A DNA stretch of 64,000 nucleotides from Copromyces sp. CBS 386.78 (Eukaryota > Ascomycota > Sordariomycetes > Sordariales > Sordariaceae): assembly GCA_030685235.1 (NCBI GenBank), contig MU839220.1, positions 50,515 through 114,514 on the forward strand. The letters run 5' to 3'. Positions 21,172 to 32,869 of the stretch are shown here, piece after piece. The notes under the pieces are model-generated. The model worked only from the letters and a program-made list of their open reading frames with translations. It did no database searches and was not told the origin of the DNA. The translations under genes were made by a program, and so were the position numbers. Within the stretch, counting starts at the first letter, position 1. Each line of letters opens with the position of its first letter.

Positions 21172-21864
21172 ATGTCATCCCACGCGACCCTCGCAGCCGC
21201 CGCCGACGACCGCAAGGCCCGTCTAGCCAAGCTCAAGTCCTTGAAGCGCAAAGAACCCGAGCCCGCCTCCTTCGACGACGAAGAGTCCCACGATTCCCCA
21301 GCGGCCCAAAACAACAATGACAAGCAGAAAGAAACCACAGAATCCAACGACGGCGACGCCCCGCCAACAACCGACGTAGCCCGCCTCCACCTCTCCGGGC
21401 GCAACTTCGACTTCGAGACACGCGGTCCCAAACTCGGTTTCGAAGCGCCTCCCACCCTCTCTCTGGAAAAACCGACGCTAGAAGAGCAAGCAGCCGACAT
21501 CGAGGAGGAAGCGCAGCGGCAGGCGGCCCTGGACGCGCAAGCCGCCGAGGAGAACAAGGGCATCGACCTCTTCAAGCTGCAGCCCAAAAAGCCCAACTGG
21601 GACCTGAAGCGGGAGCTGAACCAGAAGATGGAGGTGCTCAATGTCAGGACGGACAATGCGATTGCGCGCATGGTGAGGGAGAGGCTGGCGGCGAAGAAGC
21701 AAGCGGCGGTGCAGGATAAGACGGTGGAAGGGAAGGAGGAGGAGGACAAGGCCGGTATGCTGGAGGGGACGGCGCTCGTGGAGGGAATGAAGCTGAGGGA
21801 AAGGGAGGAGGCGGAGGAGGAGAGGAGGGAGAGGGAGTTGGAGGAGGCCGAGTTGGCGGCGTGA
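21172..21864 (+). CDS. cwf18: Pre-mRNA splicing factor Cwf18 / CCDC12 family (230 aa)
   Basis: A component of the Prp19/Cdc5-associated activated spliceosome. The start at 21172 follows an A-run, a strong context. Family features are in order. The N-terminal AADDRKARLAKLKSLKRK basic helix is followed by an acidic, disordered linker. A conserved patch around LSGRNFDFETRGPKLGF (near residue 80) follows. The core DLFKLQPKKPNWDLKRELNQ with KMEVLNVRTDNAIARMVRERL (near residues 130-180) is the hallmark of Cwf18/CCDC12. A charged Glu/Arg coiled tail ends the protein. It is single-exon here. It lies 209 bp from the convergent zinc-knuckle/RS gene, another likely splicing-related protein. Confidence 0.92.
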   Translation: MSSHATLAAAADDRKARLAKLKSLKRKEPEPASFDDEESHDSPAAQNNNDKQKETTESNDGDAPPTTDVARLHLSGRNFDFETRGPKLGFEAPPTLSLEKPTLEEQAADIEEEAQRQAALDAQAAEENKGIDLFKLQPKKPNWDLKRELNQKMEVLNVRTDNAIARMVRERLAAKKQAAVQDKTVEGKEEEDKAGMLEGTALVEGMKLREREEAEEERRERELEEAELAA

Positions 21865-22073
21865 AGAGTTCGATGCTTATCGGAAGCTGGACACGATGGT
21901 CAACACGGACGGAACATGGAAATCCGAGAGGGGCGACAGTACGAAAAGGACGAGAACGAAGACGAAGACGAGATGTGCTCCCAGAGCTTCGGGAGGAAAA
22001 CTGTTATGATTTTGTTTTACAGAGAAAGTATGGCTATTCTCTACTTTGATACCCAAACACAACACCGCAAATC

Positions 22074-23035
22074 CTATCTACCATCCATATTCATAGACTT
22101 TGTCAAAGCTAATCTCTTGCTGAAAGGGCTGAGACTCCGCTCGCGCGGCGGTGGGGGCGGGTACGACGGTTCGGGCTTTAGAGGTCGTTGTTGCGGCGAC
22201 GGACTCCTGTATCTCGGCTGTCCACGGCCATCTTCCCTGTCCCGGTAGTATCCTCCTGCCCTGTGGTTCTCTCCCTTGCTATCCCGCCTGACTGGCGAGC
22301 GGACTGGTGACCTGGATCTGGACTCGGAAACGGAATAGTCGCGCCTGGATGGCCTTGACCTTCCGGAGCCACGGCCGCGCTCACGTCCACGCTCACGGCG
22401 GGGCGACGGTGAACGGCGACGAGCAGGTGGTGACCCTTTCCGCGACGAGTGCTTGACGGGGCTCTCTGACCGACGGCTGGAATACCGATCGCGAGAGTCG
22501 ATTGAACGTTGGCGAGCCGAAGGCGCCTTGGGCGACGGCTCAAAGAAATCTTGCGCATGCGCTCTCCGTGGGGGAGGTGACCTAGAATGACGAGAAGGTC
22601 TAGGGGATGGAGATCGTGTGGAGATGGTCGACACCGAATCAACCGAAGCTGACCTGCTCCTGCTTCTTCTTGGGCTTACATCTCTAGATGGCGACTCGTC
22701 GTCCCTGTCAAGCTCCTTCTTCTTGGCCCGCTCAGCCTCCCTCTGGGCTAGAATATCGTCGGCTACGCCTTTCTTGTCCTGAGGCGGTGCAGCTTGAGTA
22801 AGCTTGGGCAACAGCTTAGGATTAAAAAGCTGCTGAGTGCGCGACGGCCTCGGGATGTAGGGCCGCTCCGCAGCTGAAGCTTTACACTCATACGAATAAT
22901 GGCGTTCTATGAATGTTAGCTGCGTGTTACGTGTGGGTTACTGAGGTGGAGGGAACACATATCTCTCTTTAGACATTTCTGGCATTGGACGGTTGACGGA
23001 GTTGATTTGGACGGTATATTGCGTCCTCGATACAT
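22074..23035 (-). CDS. Zinc-knuckle / RS-rich protein (SREK1IP1-like, 300 aa) with a candidate AT-AC intron
   Basis: Exon 1 is 22963-23035 (start ATG at 23035) and exon 2 is 22074-22903. The N-terminus carries CQKCLKRGHYSYEC, a perfect CX2CX4HX4C zinc knuckle (C18, C21, H26, C31). After it comes a conserved ERPYIPRPSRTQQLFNPK segment, an ADDILAQREAERAKKKE helix and a long Arg/Ser-rich tail with RSRSRSASVDS and many SP/RS dipeptides. Family knowledge (SREK1IP1-type zinc-knuckle proteins and RS domains) points to pre-mRNA splicing. The finger forms only if the 59-bp segment 22904-22962 is removed. That segment begins ATATGT, ends AC and contains a CTAAC branch motif, so it would be a rare U2-type AT-AC intron. 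No GT-AG alternative of normal length keeps both the frame and the finger. Product family confidence is high; the intron needs cDNA. Confidence 0.82.
22904..22962 (-). other. Candidate AT-AC intron (59 bp)
   Basis: Read on the minus strand it starts ATATGTG, which is the common fungal donor GTATGT with the first G changed to A, and ends ATAGAAC. The branch motif GCTAAC lies about 15 bases before the end. Removing it joins AGAG to GCCATT and restores Gly-His of the zinc knuckle. Confidence 0.6.
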
Positions 23036-24777
23036 GGTGACTACTTGGAGGTTGTTGGAATGTGGCTGACCCTGGAAATTGGTGTTTTGTGCAGAATTAA
23101 AATGAACTAATGCGCGTCGACCTGCCGTTTCTTGAAATTACGACGATTGTGAAGTGAATGCAGCGCCAACTAGGTCGGGATGCCGTCCGGTTCGGAGGGT
23201 ATTGCTTGGTAAATGATTTCGGTCAAACTTGAATGAAGCGGTCGATTAAAGATGTGAAGCCGTTTCTTGATGGCTTTAATGATTGAGGGCGGCGTTGGTT
23301 GATTGTGTCTGGATAGGTTGAACTTGGTGATAAGTTCCAGTTCTGGGTCTAGTTGGTGAATGAGATTCAAAGGTTGATTGGTGGGTTGTGTAACAAGCTG
23401 TCAGCGGTGAAATTGTTGTCGTCGACAGGTGGGAGCACGTGACCTTGCCAAGATGAAGCATTCCGTTGCGGCACAGTGCACCGGGGTGGGCAGGCCAGTG
23501 ATGATGGGAAGCATCCGGCACTGGTTTGCTTTTTTGGGGGCCGCTCTGTGTCCTTGAATTCCTTCAGCGCAGACCGATAATGAATCGTACGACTAGGTAT
23601 TAAACAATATGTCTTCCAAGTCTTTTGTTGCCGTGATCTGGAAGTAAGGTCAAAATTCAGAGTGTTTGTCTCTGCCGGCTTAGTACTGTATTGTAAACTT
23701 GAAATCATGATATCTTGGCCACCATTACTGTCTGGTTTGTACAGCCAAGATATTGAGCCCCTCTTACTCAGTTCCCTCTGAGCAATTGTGCTTTGTTTTC
23801 GTATATACCTACCAGCAATAGAGCACCCAAAGCTATCATCATGAGCGCCTCGAATTCATGTTAGATAGGTAGGTGGAGCATCCAGTGTCTCGTACAGTAT
23901 TGTAAGGGTCCTGTCAAGTGTACACAGCACGTTTGCTCCCGCGGAATGGAGGGAACGGAATTTTGACACCGCTAGAAATCAGGCCAACAGGCCCACGGTG
24001 TGGCCCACGGCAGGCGGTCCCCTACCCGCCCGTACCTGCAACATGACCCACGGCTAGGTACCAGAAGAGGAGGAGGCTCCCGCCCAGACGATGGATTACT
24101 TCGGGTGCAACCACCACTTTTAATCGACTTTACCACTTTATCTCACAAACCAAAACCCACACAAACGGGAAACAACACCACCACCCCTCCTCCTCCCCGT
24201 CAACCACCAAAAGGTCCATCCGCCCAACCGTGGCGGCACCCTTTCCAGAAACTTTGCTGTTTTCTGGGGATTTAGGGCGTCGTCGACTTTAGTCCGCTTC
24301 AACTTCCCGATCCGCCATTTTGGATTTCGGCCTTTTCTCATTGTACCAAACTGCAACTGCAACTGGAACCCCAACCCGACAGGCCCCCAGGCGGAAAGAA
24401 AGCAAAGACAACGACATAGGTACCGAAGCAACAAGGCAGAGAGGATCGACTTTGGCAACCGGCTTCAACATTTGCGCATTCAAGCGGACAATAGACAACA
24501 ACCCCCGAATACAATGATCACCGGCACTTCTCTTTCGCTTTGCGCCGCTTTGATCCGTTTCGTTTCTTGATTCAGCTGGATTTCTTCCCATCAAAAAAGC
24601 TACTTCATCGAATTCCGTCCTCTACCGTATCCGACCTGCTGAGCGCCTTCAACTCTTTCCGACCCGCTCTGCTCTTCACCGGACAAACATACATAACATA
24701 GAGGCACTCTCGGCTGCTGGCGCGACTCTTTGTAACATCCGCATTGCTCTTACAGCATCTCTTACACCGCAAAAGCC
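23036..24777. other. Divergent intergenic region (zinc-knuckle / R3H-SUZ)
   Basis: About 1.7 kb. Open frames on the minus strand (23276-23708) show no domain. The right half (about 24130-24777) is C/A-rich and T/C-rich and looks like the long leader of the R3H-SUZ gene. No RNA gene or transposon is seen. Confidence 0.45.
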
Positions 24778-27423
24778 ATGGCGACGTTCCAATCCATGGG
24801 CAACGACGCCAAACTATCTTTCGCAAAGGTACGTGGGCTTTTCTCACTTGATCCCAGTGTTGCGCCCCAAAGACTGTGTCTGACTTGTGCTCTCCAGGTT
24901 GCAGCTGCGTCGGCATCCAAAGACTCAGCTACCATGGCAACTGCTACGAAAGCAAACGCACCGGTGACCACCCGAGATAAGGTTGCGGTCCCGATCATGG
25001 TGGTCCCCACCGCTACTGCGCCAGCGGCCACGATATCTGGCTCTACCTCAATCTCGATACAGAGTGATGTACACCCGTCCCAGTCCGCGCAAGAGACTAG
25101 CGATGAGGTTAAAGCTTCCCAGGACAATATCGTCGAAGGACTCAGAGATTTGAAGCTCGAGACCAAGACATCAGATGTCTCTATCGGCGTTCCATTGGTC
25201 AGCTCTATATCGACGCCCAGCAAGGTGGTCATCAGCCAGACAGCCTTGGACGATAATTCGAGAGCCGACTCTAGCTCCGAGCTCGGCACCAAACCACCAA
25301 GCTTGGATGGCAAGAGTATCACTTCTGGGACCACCTTTAACGCATTGGACGAGAAGGAGTCGTTGCGTCCAGACGACAGTGCCAGCATGAAGGCTGCCAC
25401 CGAGGACGACGACGCCTTCTCCATCCGTGGATCCTACTTCAACGGCTCACGAATGGGCTCCGAGGTTGCGGCTCGTATCCACCGCATCCAAATCGGAGAT
25501 ATGCCCCCACGGACCATCACCACACAAGCTATGACCGGCGGCCAGGGTCAACTGGGCCTTGCTACGCCTCAGAGTGGCATATCCGACAAACAGCCAGCGG
25601 CGGAGACTGAACTGCCACTGGCAACCGGCCCCGGCGCCCCTGATGGCTTGACGGCAAATGGTGGATTCCTAAGTCAGCATCCGGATGAGAAGCTCTTAGA
25701 GGCCATGCGATCAGAGAAAGATCGATTCAGCCTCTTGAAGATGGAACAGCAAGTCATTGAGTTTGTGGAAAATTCAAAGTACGTTGCTTAATCGTCACAT
25801 TCTTTCATGTCTCTTGATGCTAACGTACTGTCTTTCTAGGGAACCATTCATGGATTTCCCACCAAACAATACGTTTTGGAGAATGTTGACACACAAGCTT
25901 GCTGACTACTACCATATGACACATTCATATGAGGCGGTCTCGGGCGCAGTTCGTATCTACAGAACTCCTTTCTGCAGAATTCCTCCACCACTATCCACGA
26001 TTGCGCCGTCGACTTCTAACACCAGCTCTCCGGCCCCTGCTGTGATACCAAGGAAGATTATGCGACGTGGCGAGGACGGTGAATTTGCCCCTTCTAGCGC
26101 AAATCCGTCAAAGCCGACCTCAGAAGCTGGCAGTGACCCCAAAGATAAGCCTGCGAATAGCAAGGAGAGAATGACTAGGGAAGAGCGGGAAGAGGCGTAT
26201 AACCGGGCAAGGCAGCGGATCTTCGGAAACATGAAGGAATCTGATTCTTCGGGCCAGGGTATGTCTTGTGGATCACCCCTAGATACAGGGAATAAGACTA
26301 ACGCAGTGTAGACGGTGAAGCCTCTAATGGTGTTTCTCGGGCGAGCTCGGTATCCGCCAAGGACAAGCCCAATGGCAAGAAGAAGGCCAACAAGCAGCGC
26401 CGCGATGATTCGGAAAGCTTCGACTCGCGGTCTCAATACGTTGTTTATTATGGAGGCCAGCAGTCAACATGGGGACCGGCACCTCAGGCGTACCCCATCA
26501 ACAACGTCCCATATAATGCCCAATATCAAGCACCATACCCAACTGCGGTCCCGACGTATGCGCCCAACCAGGCGTATCCGCAAAATCAAGCGTATGCGCA
26601 GAATCAAGCATATCCGCAAATGGTTCCAAGCAACGGGTTTGCTCCTCAATATGGCGTAATGGCAAACGTAAGTCATCTTCAAACTCGGCGTCAAGATCCA
26701 CCCCTTCTAACTCACCATCAGTATCCTGTTCCCTCCGCCCCACAGCCTGCAGTACCAGTGCAACAGCAACAACGTTACCAACCTGCTCCTAACCCCCAAG
26801 TTGCTCCGCCATATACTCCTCCCATGGCCAGTGTATCGCAGCCGGCATGGGGGCCGCCACAGCAAGGCTTCAACCAGCCCGGGCCCGGCTATTCATCTCG
26901 ATCAAGTCCCTCCCCAGGAGGCATTCCGTATGCATACGGACAACTCCCAGTGAACGCCAACCCCCACGACCCGAAAAGCCAACACCCAATTCCCGGCAGC
27001 TACAACCGTCAGGCGCTCAACCCCAAGACGCAGTCATTTTTGCCCGGAAACGCCATGTCCATGATGCAACCGCCGCCGGGTCCGTATGTCAGCTCGAACC
27101 ATAGCAGCCCTCAGTTCTTGCCGGCTCACATGAACTACGGTGGTTACCAACAACCTATGCCACCACCGCCGCAGCCGGGCTATGGCGGTCCTGGCCCGAT
27201 GGGCTATGCCATGTCGAGACAAGGGTCGAACAACTCGATGGGCCCGTATCACCATGTACCGCCCCAGCATCATGTCATGCCCCCTAACGTATCTCCCCAC
27301 ATCGCCCACGGCAAGGTTGCAGGCGGTCCGCCACCACCTACCGGACCATCGGGACCGCAAGGCTATAGCCATCTCCCAACATATGGTAACCCTGCCTCAT
27401 TGCCACAGAAACCTCCTATGTAG
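24778..27423 (+). CDS. R3H-SUZ domain RNA-binding protein (802 aa)
   Basis: Five exons: 24778-24828, 24898-25778, 25840-26258, 26312-26667 and 26722-27423, all with canonical GTRNGT donors and CTAAC/CTGAC branch sites. R3H domains bind single-stranded nucleic acid and SUZ segments bind RNA. The pair is found in fungal and animal R3H-domain proteins linked to mRNA handling. The R3H core is FWRMLTHKLADYYHMTHSY near residues 323-341, with R325 and H329 as the name-giving pair. The SUZ segment follows: IPRKIMRRGEDGEF to REEAYNRARQRIFG. The long C-terminus is prion-like, rich in Pro, Gln, Tyr and Gly, with NQAYPQ repeats. The N-terminal third is Ser/Thr-rich and disordered. Introns 1 (69 bp) and 4 (54 bp) are multiples of three and free of stops, so retained forms would also be translatable. 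Confidence 0.88.
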
Positions 27424-28393
27424 GGTCAGCGGAAGAGACCATGGCCAATGGGGCAATTACTGTATGGGGCATGAATGAAGAAGAGGAGAATGGAACAGTG
27501 ACAGAGGAAACACAAGCGAGGGAACATTGTACAGCTTGTAGCTGTTTGCTAACGGTTGTGGACATGGAAACCTCTCCTAATGTTACAGTGCATAAGACAG
27601 GAAGGGGGCAAAGAGATGGAAGGTTGTTTAGTTTTAGTCTAGGAGTCGAAGGAAGGGAAAAAATAGGGGCACTAGCACTCAGGAACGGCAGGCAGGCAGC
27701 ATAGCGCAAGACTCAGACAAATCCACTCACAGTCGGTTCTCACTCAGTCAATCTAGGTTCGACAAACGGTGAATGGTCGAACAGGATTAATGCCATTATC
27801 AACCACATTTGTCATGCATCACACGAGGCAACTCGGGAAAAGACAAAAGGCATCGAGTAAATTGTTGTTCTAAACAGAAAATTCCCAAATCAATTCATCA
27901 TGCTGCTGACTTGACTGAGTAAGAAGGCTCTAGTAGTAGTATTCCTATGAACGCCATAATTGTCTGAGACCCGACCAAAGACGTCCCACACCTCCTTCCT
28001 TTTTACCCGCTCCCTGTTTTGCTCTCCTTCTCTCTCCTCTCCAAGATTGATAACCGACGACGACCGAGAATCGCACGCGCGCGCTCTTTACGCTGTAGCG
28101 AAACAGCAGGGTATAGGCAGCAGACAGACATCCGCACAGGTCGAGCAATAATAGAATAGGGAAGCCCGCTTCTTCTGAAAACTCCATAAACGGGCTTTTG
28201 TGTGTTGGATGACCTGAAACAAACGCGCGCAACGCAAAAGGGACTCATGAAAAAGAAACTGGATCCTTTTTGTGTGTGAACCTTTTCTTTTCCCCTGCCT
28301 GGCTGTGTAGTGGCCTCTCATTAAAAAAGTGGAATGAGTTTCATTTTCAAAACTCTTGTTTCCTTTTCCTTGTCCATTCTTCCACCTCCTTCT
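27424..28393. other. Intergenic region between convergent genes (R3H-SUZ / eIF3f)
   Basis: It holds the 3' untranslated regions of two convergent genes. Open frames on both strands lack domains. No repeat or RNA gene is recognised. Confidence 0.5.
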
Positions 28394-29735
28394 TTACTCG
28401 GCAGCCTCCCTGGGTTCCCTGGGCTCCCTCTGCTCACGGCCACCGCGGCCACCAGCACCACCGCCGCGACCGCCACGCTTGCCGCCCTGGCCCCTTTGGC
28501 CACGCTGGCCGTCAGTCTTCTTGTCGCCCTCGGCGCCCTCGCCCTCCTTCTTCTCACCGGCCTCCTTGCCCTCGTCGAGCTTGGCAGTGGCCAGGCGCTG
28601 GGACAGCTCGATCTGGGTGCGGATCGTGTTGGCGAGGTACGAGACCATGAGGACGTCCTGGATGTGGTTGTTGAAGTCGTTCTCAATAGCCAGGTTGGAC
28701 ACCTTGGGGGCCAGCGAAAGGGCGTTCATGAGGTACTGGCCGAGCGCGTGGTTGCCGTCGCGCTCCTCGTCGAGAACCTCACCAACGAAGCCGGAGACGC
28801 GCTCGAGCAGGTCCGAGACGGTCTCGAGCGCCTGGGAGAGGTTCTCAATGTCGGAGACGACGGGGGCGGAGCGCGACTCGACGTCGGCAGCGGCGGCGAC
28901 GGAGCCAAGGGCGCCGCGCTCAGCATCGGTAAAGAGGAGCTTGTGCGGCACCTCGATGAAGAGGCACGACTCGGCGGCGCGCTCGGGGCTGACGGCCACG
29001 GGAGCGGAGATGTACGTCTTGGTCTCGATGGGCGCGCCGGCCTCGGTGCCGATGGTCAGGTGGACGGCCGGGTGGGGGAAGGTGCCGGTCTCGGGAGAGG
29101 CGAAGAAGTTCTGGATCAGGGCGCTGAAGCTGTTGAGCGCGTGCGAGGTGGTGTACCAGCCCAAAAGGGTCTCGCGGGGGCTGGCCTTGAGGGTCAGGGC
29201 CAGCATGTTCTTCTGGTACTCGACGTCCACCTCGACCTGGTCCTCATTCTCGGTGTGGGGGATGGCGAAAGTGGAGCGCACTTCGACCTCGCTGCCGTCC
29301 TCGCTGCGGATACCCACGAGGGCACCAATCACCCGTGTCGACTGGGTGTCGCGATCGTCACGTCTGACGGCATGGTCGATAATGGAGAAGACAGCCTAGT
29401 TGGTGAGGAAAGCGAAGGGCTACATGTCAGCTATGGGTTATACATGGTCTTGGGTCATGATGGTCATGGTAGTGGTGGTGGTGGCAGTGGTGGCGGGGTA
29501 GTAGAGAGGTACTAGGTAGGTAGGCTTGACATGCGCAAAGGGACATCAAGGTAGGAGACTAGGTAGATTAGGAGTGGAGGGGCAGATTATAGACTGTAGT
29601 ATAGAAATGGGTGCTCTGTTGACGTACCTGAGGCTGGATGTTCACGGTAAGCGGGGCATTGCTAACACCGAAGCCAAGCACGTTGGGCGCAAGGGGGCGC
29701 GAGAGATGGACGAAAGACTCCTGATCGACAGCCAT
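28394..29735 (-). CDS. EIF3F: Eukaryotic translation initiation factor 3 subunit F (369 aa)
   Basis: A subunit of the eIF3 complex that organises the 43S pre-initiation complex in the cytosol. Two exons: 29628-29735 (start) and 28394-29395, with a 232-bp intron (GTACGT donor, CTAG acceptor), phase 0. The MPN domain spans about residues 8-145: [19 protein letters not shown], then [19 protein letters not shown]. The JAMM metal-site HxHx7SxxD is absent (the region reads [13 protein letters not shown]), as expected for a non-catalytic scaffold subunit. The C-terminal helical region includes [18 protein letters not shown]. The extreme C-terminus is a Lys/Glu-rich then RGG-rich tail. The antisense strand carries long open frames that are composition shadows. 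Confidence 0.96.
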
Positions 29736-30482
29736 TTTGACGACGGGCTGGGGCTGTAGTTGAGTGTGAGGTGGTGGAGGGGTGTGGTGGTGGTTGATAG
29801 AGGAAGCAGGAGTTCGATCGAGGAGGAGGGGAGGAGCCGTCGAGGTTGAGATTATGGGGCTCTTTGAAAATGTAGACAGCAGACGCTGCTTTCGGGTTCG
29901 GGGTGAGAGAGAGGCTAGCGGTTGGCCGGGGGGTGGGGTGGGCTTTGGTGGGCACAGGCTGAGTGGAAGTCACTTTGCACTTTTTTTTACTGGGGGGTCA
30001 ATGTCAATGGCAGGGCGGGCAGGGCAGTCGAGTCGGGTCACTGTTCGCAGTCACGATCGATTCAACACTTTCTTTGATGCCGCCTTCTCGCCCTGCTCCA
30101 TCCAGCTTTCGCAAAATATGGGGAGCAGCAGGCGGGACCTCTGCTCGAATTTTTGGTTTTGCAGCGCAATGCGGGACCTTTGGGTTGTGCGCGCTAAGAT
30201 AAGATAATCATGTCCCCACTCTTGGCGTTCAGCTTGACTTCAGATTGTTCTTCCTCGCAAGGGTCAAGGGGGGTGGCGTTACAAGGCTGCTCATTGCCAA
30301 GCCTTTCTGAAAAGATTCCATTGGACTTTTGGACTTTTTCTCCTTGGCTCGTTGACAAGGCTGAATACAATTTCCGTATCGCTTTTCGACCTCCATTGAA
30401 ATCCATTTCACTTCCATAATTACGGATTTTCATCTCACCAACCTCAAAATTTCAATTTTGAGGAAATCTTTACCGCACCAAA
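29736..30482. promoter_or_regulatory. Shared divergent promoter region (eIF3f / Utp25)
   Basis: About 0.75 kb separates the two start codons. It has GGTG-rich sequence near the eIF3f side and an A/T-rich leader before the Utp25 ATG. Pairing of a translation factor and a ribosome-biogenesis factor suggests co-regulation, but I recognise no specific motif. Confidence 0.4.
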
Positions 30483-32869
30483 ATGGCATTCAGAGGTCGC
30501 GGCGGTGACCGTGGAGGAGGCCGTGGAAGAGGTGGTGGCGGAGGCTTCAGAGGCAGAGGTGGTTCCAGAGGAGGAGGCTCCAGAGGAGGCGATAGAGGAG
30601 GCTCGAGAGGCCGCGGCAGGGGAGGTGATAGAGGAGCTTCGAGGGGCCGCGGTAGGGGGAGTTCAAGAGGTGGTGCCAGAGGAGGTTTCGGCCCTCGCCC
30701 ATCCAAGTTCAACGACGCACGACTTGCCGACAAGGACGAAGAGTAAGGAAAATTCAAAATTCGGGGAAAAAAAGGGAAAATTATACTAACTGAAATAGGG
30801 GTCCTGAGGAGGAGGATGTTTCTGAAGATGAGTCCAATGTTTCCGAGGAGGAGATTGAGGAGTCAGAAGAGGAGGATGAGGAGGAGGAGGCTCAATCTGG
30901 TCAACCATACATGAGTCTCCTGAAGAGCTTCCAGAGTGCAACCAAGTCGAAGAAGAGAAAGTTGGATCACACTGAGGAGGAAGGGCCGAACAAAGCTACC
31001 AAGACGGAAGATGATGGCAACAGCGACGACGACGACGACGACGACGAAAAGGTGAAGGAGGACGTGGATGCGGTTGATGAGCCAGAGGAAGATCCCCAGG
31101 ATGCACCATTAGAGGACTTGTTCGACGAAGATGACGACCTCGACAACTCAGACCCATTCGAAACTCACTTTGCTGCCCCAGACGAGGCGACATTCCAGGC
31201 GAGGATAAAGGCTATTCAGGCGAACAAGTGGAGGACCGACAGGATAGCGCAAAACGCCAACAGGATATACTACAACACCCCCGAGACAGGCGACTCAACT
31301 GACCGGAAACTTCCTCATTCCATTTCGGGAGTTGCCGACCTCAAGCTCAAGAAGAAACTGGCCGAGTCGATGGCTAAGCACACCGAATTCGACGATGCTG
31401 AGAAGGCAGTAGCACCCCTCCTCTTCAACTATCAAGATATGCTTTACTGCAACCGGACAGTGGCATCATCTGAGAGCATAAGGCGGATGGCGTGTCTTCA
31501 TGCGCTTAACCACGTTTTCAAGTAAGTCTGGCGGGAACATGAAACTTGAAAACTGTGAGCTGACTTGATACCCAGGACTCGTGATCGTGTGATCAAGAAC
31601 AACACCAAGCTGCAAAGAGACGACACCCTTGAGCTCAGAGACCAGGGCTTTACCCGCCCCAAGGTCTTGATGCTTCTCCCTACTCGCCAATCATGCGTCA
31701 AGATGGTCGAAATGATCTGCGAGGTCGCCGCTCCCGAGCAGCAAGAACACCGCAAGCGTTTCGATGACGGCTACGTCGACAAGTCCACCAAGTTCTCCGA
31801 CGACAAGCCTGAAGACTTCCGCGACCTCTTCTCCGGCAGCGACGACGACATGTTCCGCCTGGGCATGAAGTTCACCCGCAAGACCATCAAGTACTTCTCG
31901 CAATTCTACAACTCGGACATCATCTTCGCCTCGCCTCTCGGTCTGCGCATGGCCATCGGGTCCGAGGAAGAGAAGAAGAAGCTCGACTACGACTTCCTCT
32001 CGTCCATCGAGCTCGTCATCGTCGACCAAGCCGACGCCCTGCTCATGCAGAACTGGGAGCACGTCGAGTTCATCTTCGAGCACCTCAACCTCCAGCCTCG
32101 CGACGCCCACGGCTGCGACTTCTCGCGCGTGCGGCCCTGGTACCTCGACGACCAAGCCAAGTACTTCCGGCAGACGGTCATCTTCAGCGCCTTCAACACG
32201 CCCGAGCTCGCCGAGCTGCAGCGTCTGCACTGCCACAACTGGGCCGGCAAGGCCCGGCTTCAGCCCGAGTACCCGGGCGTGATCCAGTACCTAGGCGTCA
32301 AGACGCGGCAGACCTTCAGCCGGTTCGACGCGGCCTCCATCGCCGCCGACCCGGACGCCCGCTTCGCCTACTTCACCAAGGCCATCGTCCCCACGCTGGT
32401 GAAACGGGCCAAGGACGCGGCGGGCACGCTCATTTTCATCCCGTCGTACCTCGACTTTGTGCGCGTGCGCAACTACTTTGCCAACAACCCGGACGTGGCG
32501 AGCGTGACCTTTGGCAACATCTCCGAGTACGCCGACACGCCCGAGGCGTCGCGCGCGCGCTCGCATTTCCTTACCGGCCGCCACCGCGTGCTGCTCTATA
32601 CGGAGCGCGCGCACCATTTCAGGCGGTACGCCATCAAGGGCGTCAAGCGCGTCATCTTTTACGGGTTGCCGGATAACCCCATCTTCTACAGGGAGATTGC
32701 GGGCGGGTATCTGCAGAAGAGCGAGCAAAGCCTGATGCTGGAGCACGGGCTGGGCACCGTCAAGGTCATGTTTAGCAAATATGATATTATGAAGCTGGAG
32801 AGGATCGTGGGCACCAAGAGGGCCGGGAAGATGATTACGGAGCAGGGTGATACTTTTGACTTTGTGTAA
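30483..32869 (+). CDS. UTP25: U3 small nucleolar RNA-associated protein 25 (Utp25, 758 aa)
   Basis: A component of the small-subunit processome for 18S rRNA maturation in the nucleolus. Three exons: 30483-30742, 30799-31521 and 31576-32869 (introns 56 and 54 bp, with CTAAC and CTGAC branch sites). The N-terminus is an RGG-rich tract (about residues 1-75), followed by a long Glu/Asp-rich stretch typical of nucleolar proteins. The conserved part is a degenerate DEAD-box-like fold. [16 protein letters not shown] corresponds to motif Ia, and [15 protein letters not shown] (near residue 480) replaces DEAD with DQAD. A helicase-C-like half with [19 protein letters not shown] follows. The classical Walker A motif is not evident, consistent with the non-helicase nature of this family. 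The C-terminus ends with a [11 protein letters not shown] segment. Confidence 0.95.

Noticed and set aside
24829..24897. Reading intron 1 of the R3H-SUZ gene as coding
   Set aside because: The frame is open, but GTACGT donor, TCTGAC branch site and CTCCAG acceptor are all present, so splicing is the better model; retention is kept only as a finding.
28334..29515. 393-codon plus-strand open frame antisense to eIF3f, and a 347-codon frame overlapping it
   Set aside because: It is the mirror of a GC-rich real gene. The Val/Gly/Leu/Asp-rich product has no domain and spans the eIF3f intron without its own splice signals.
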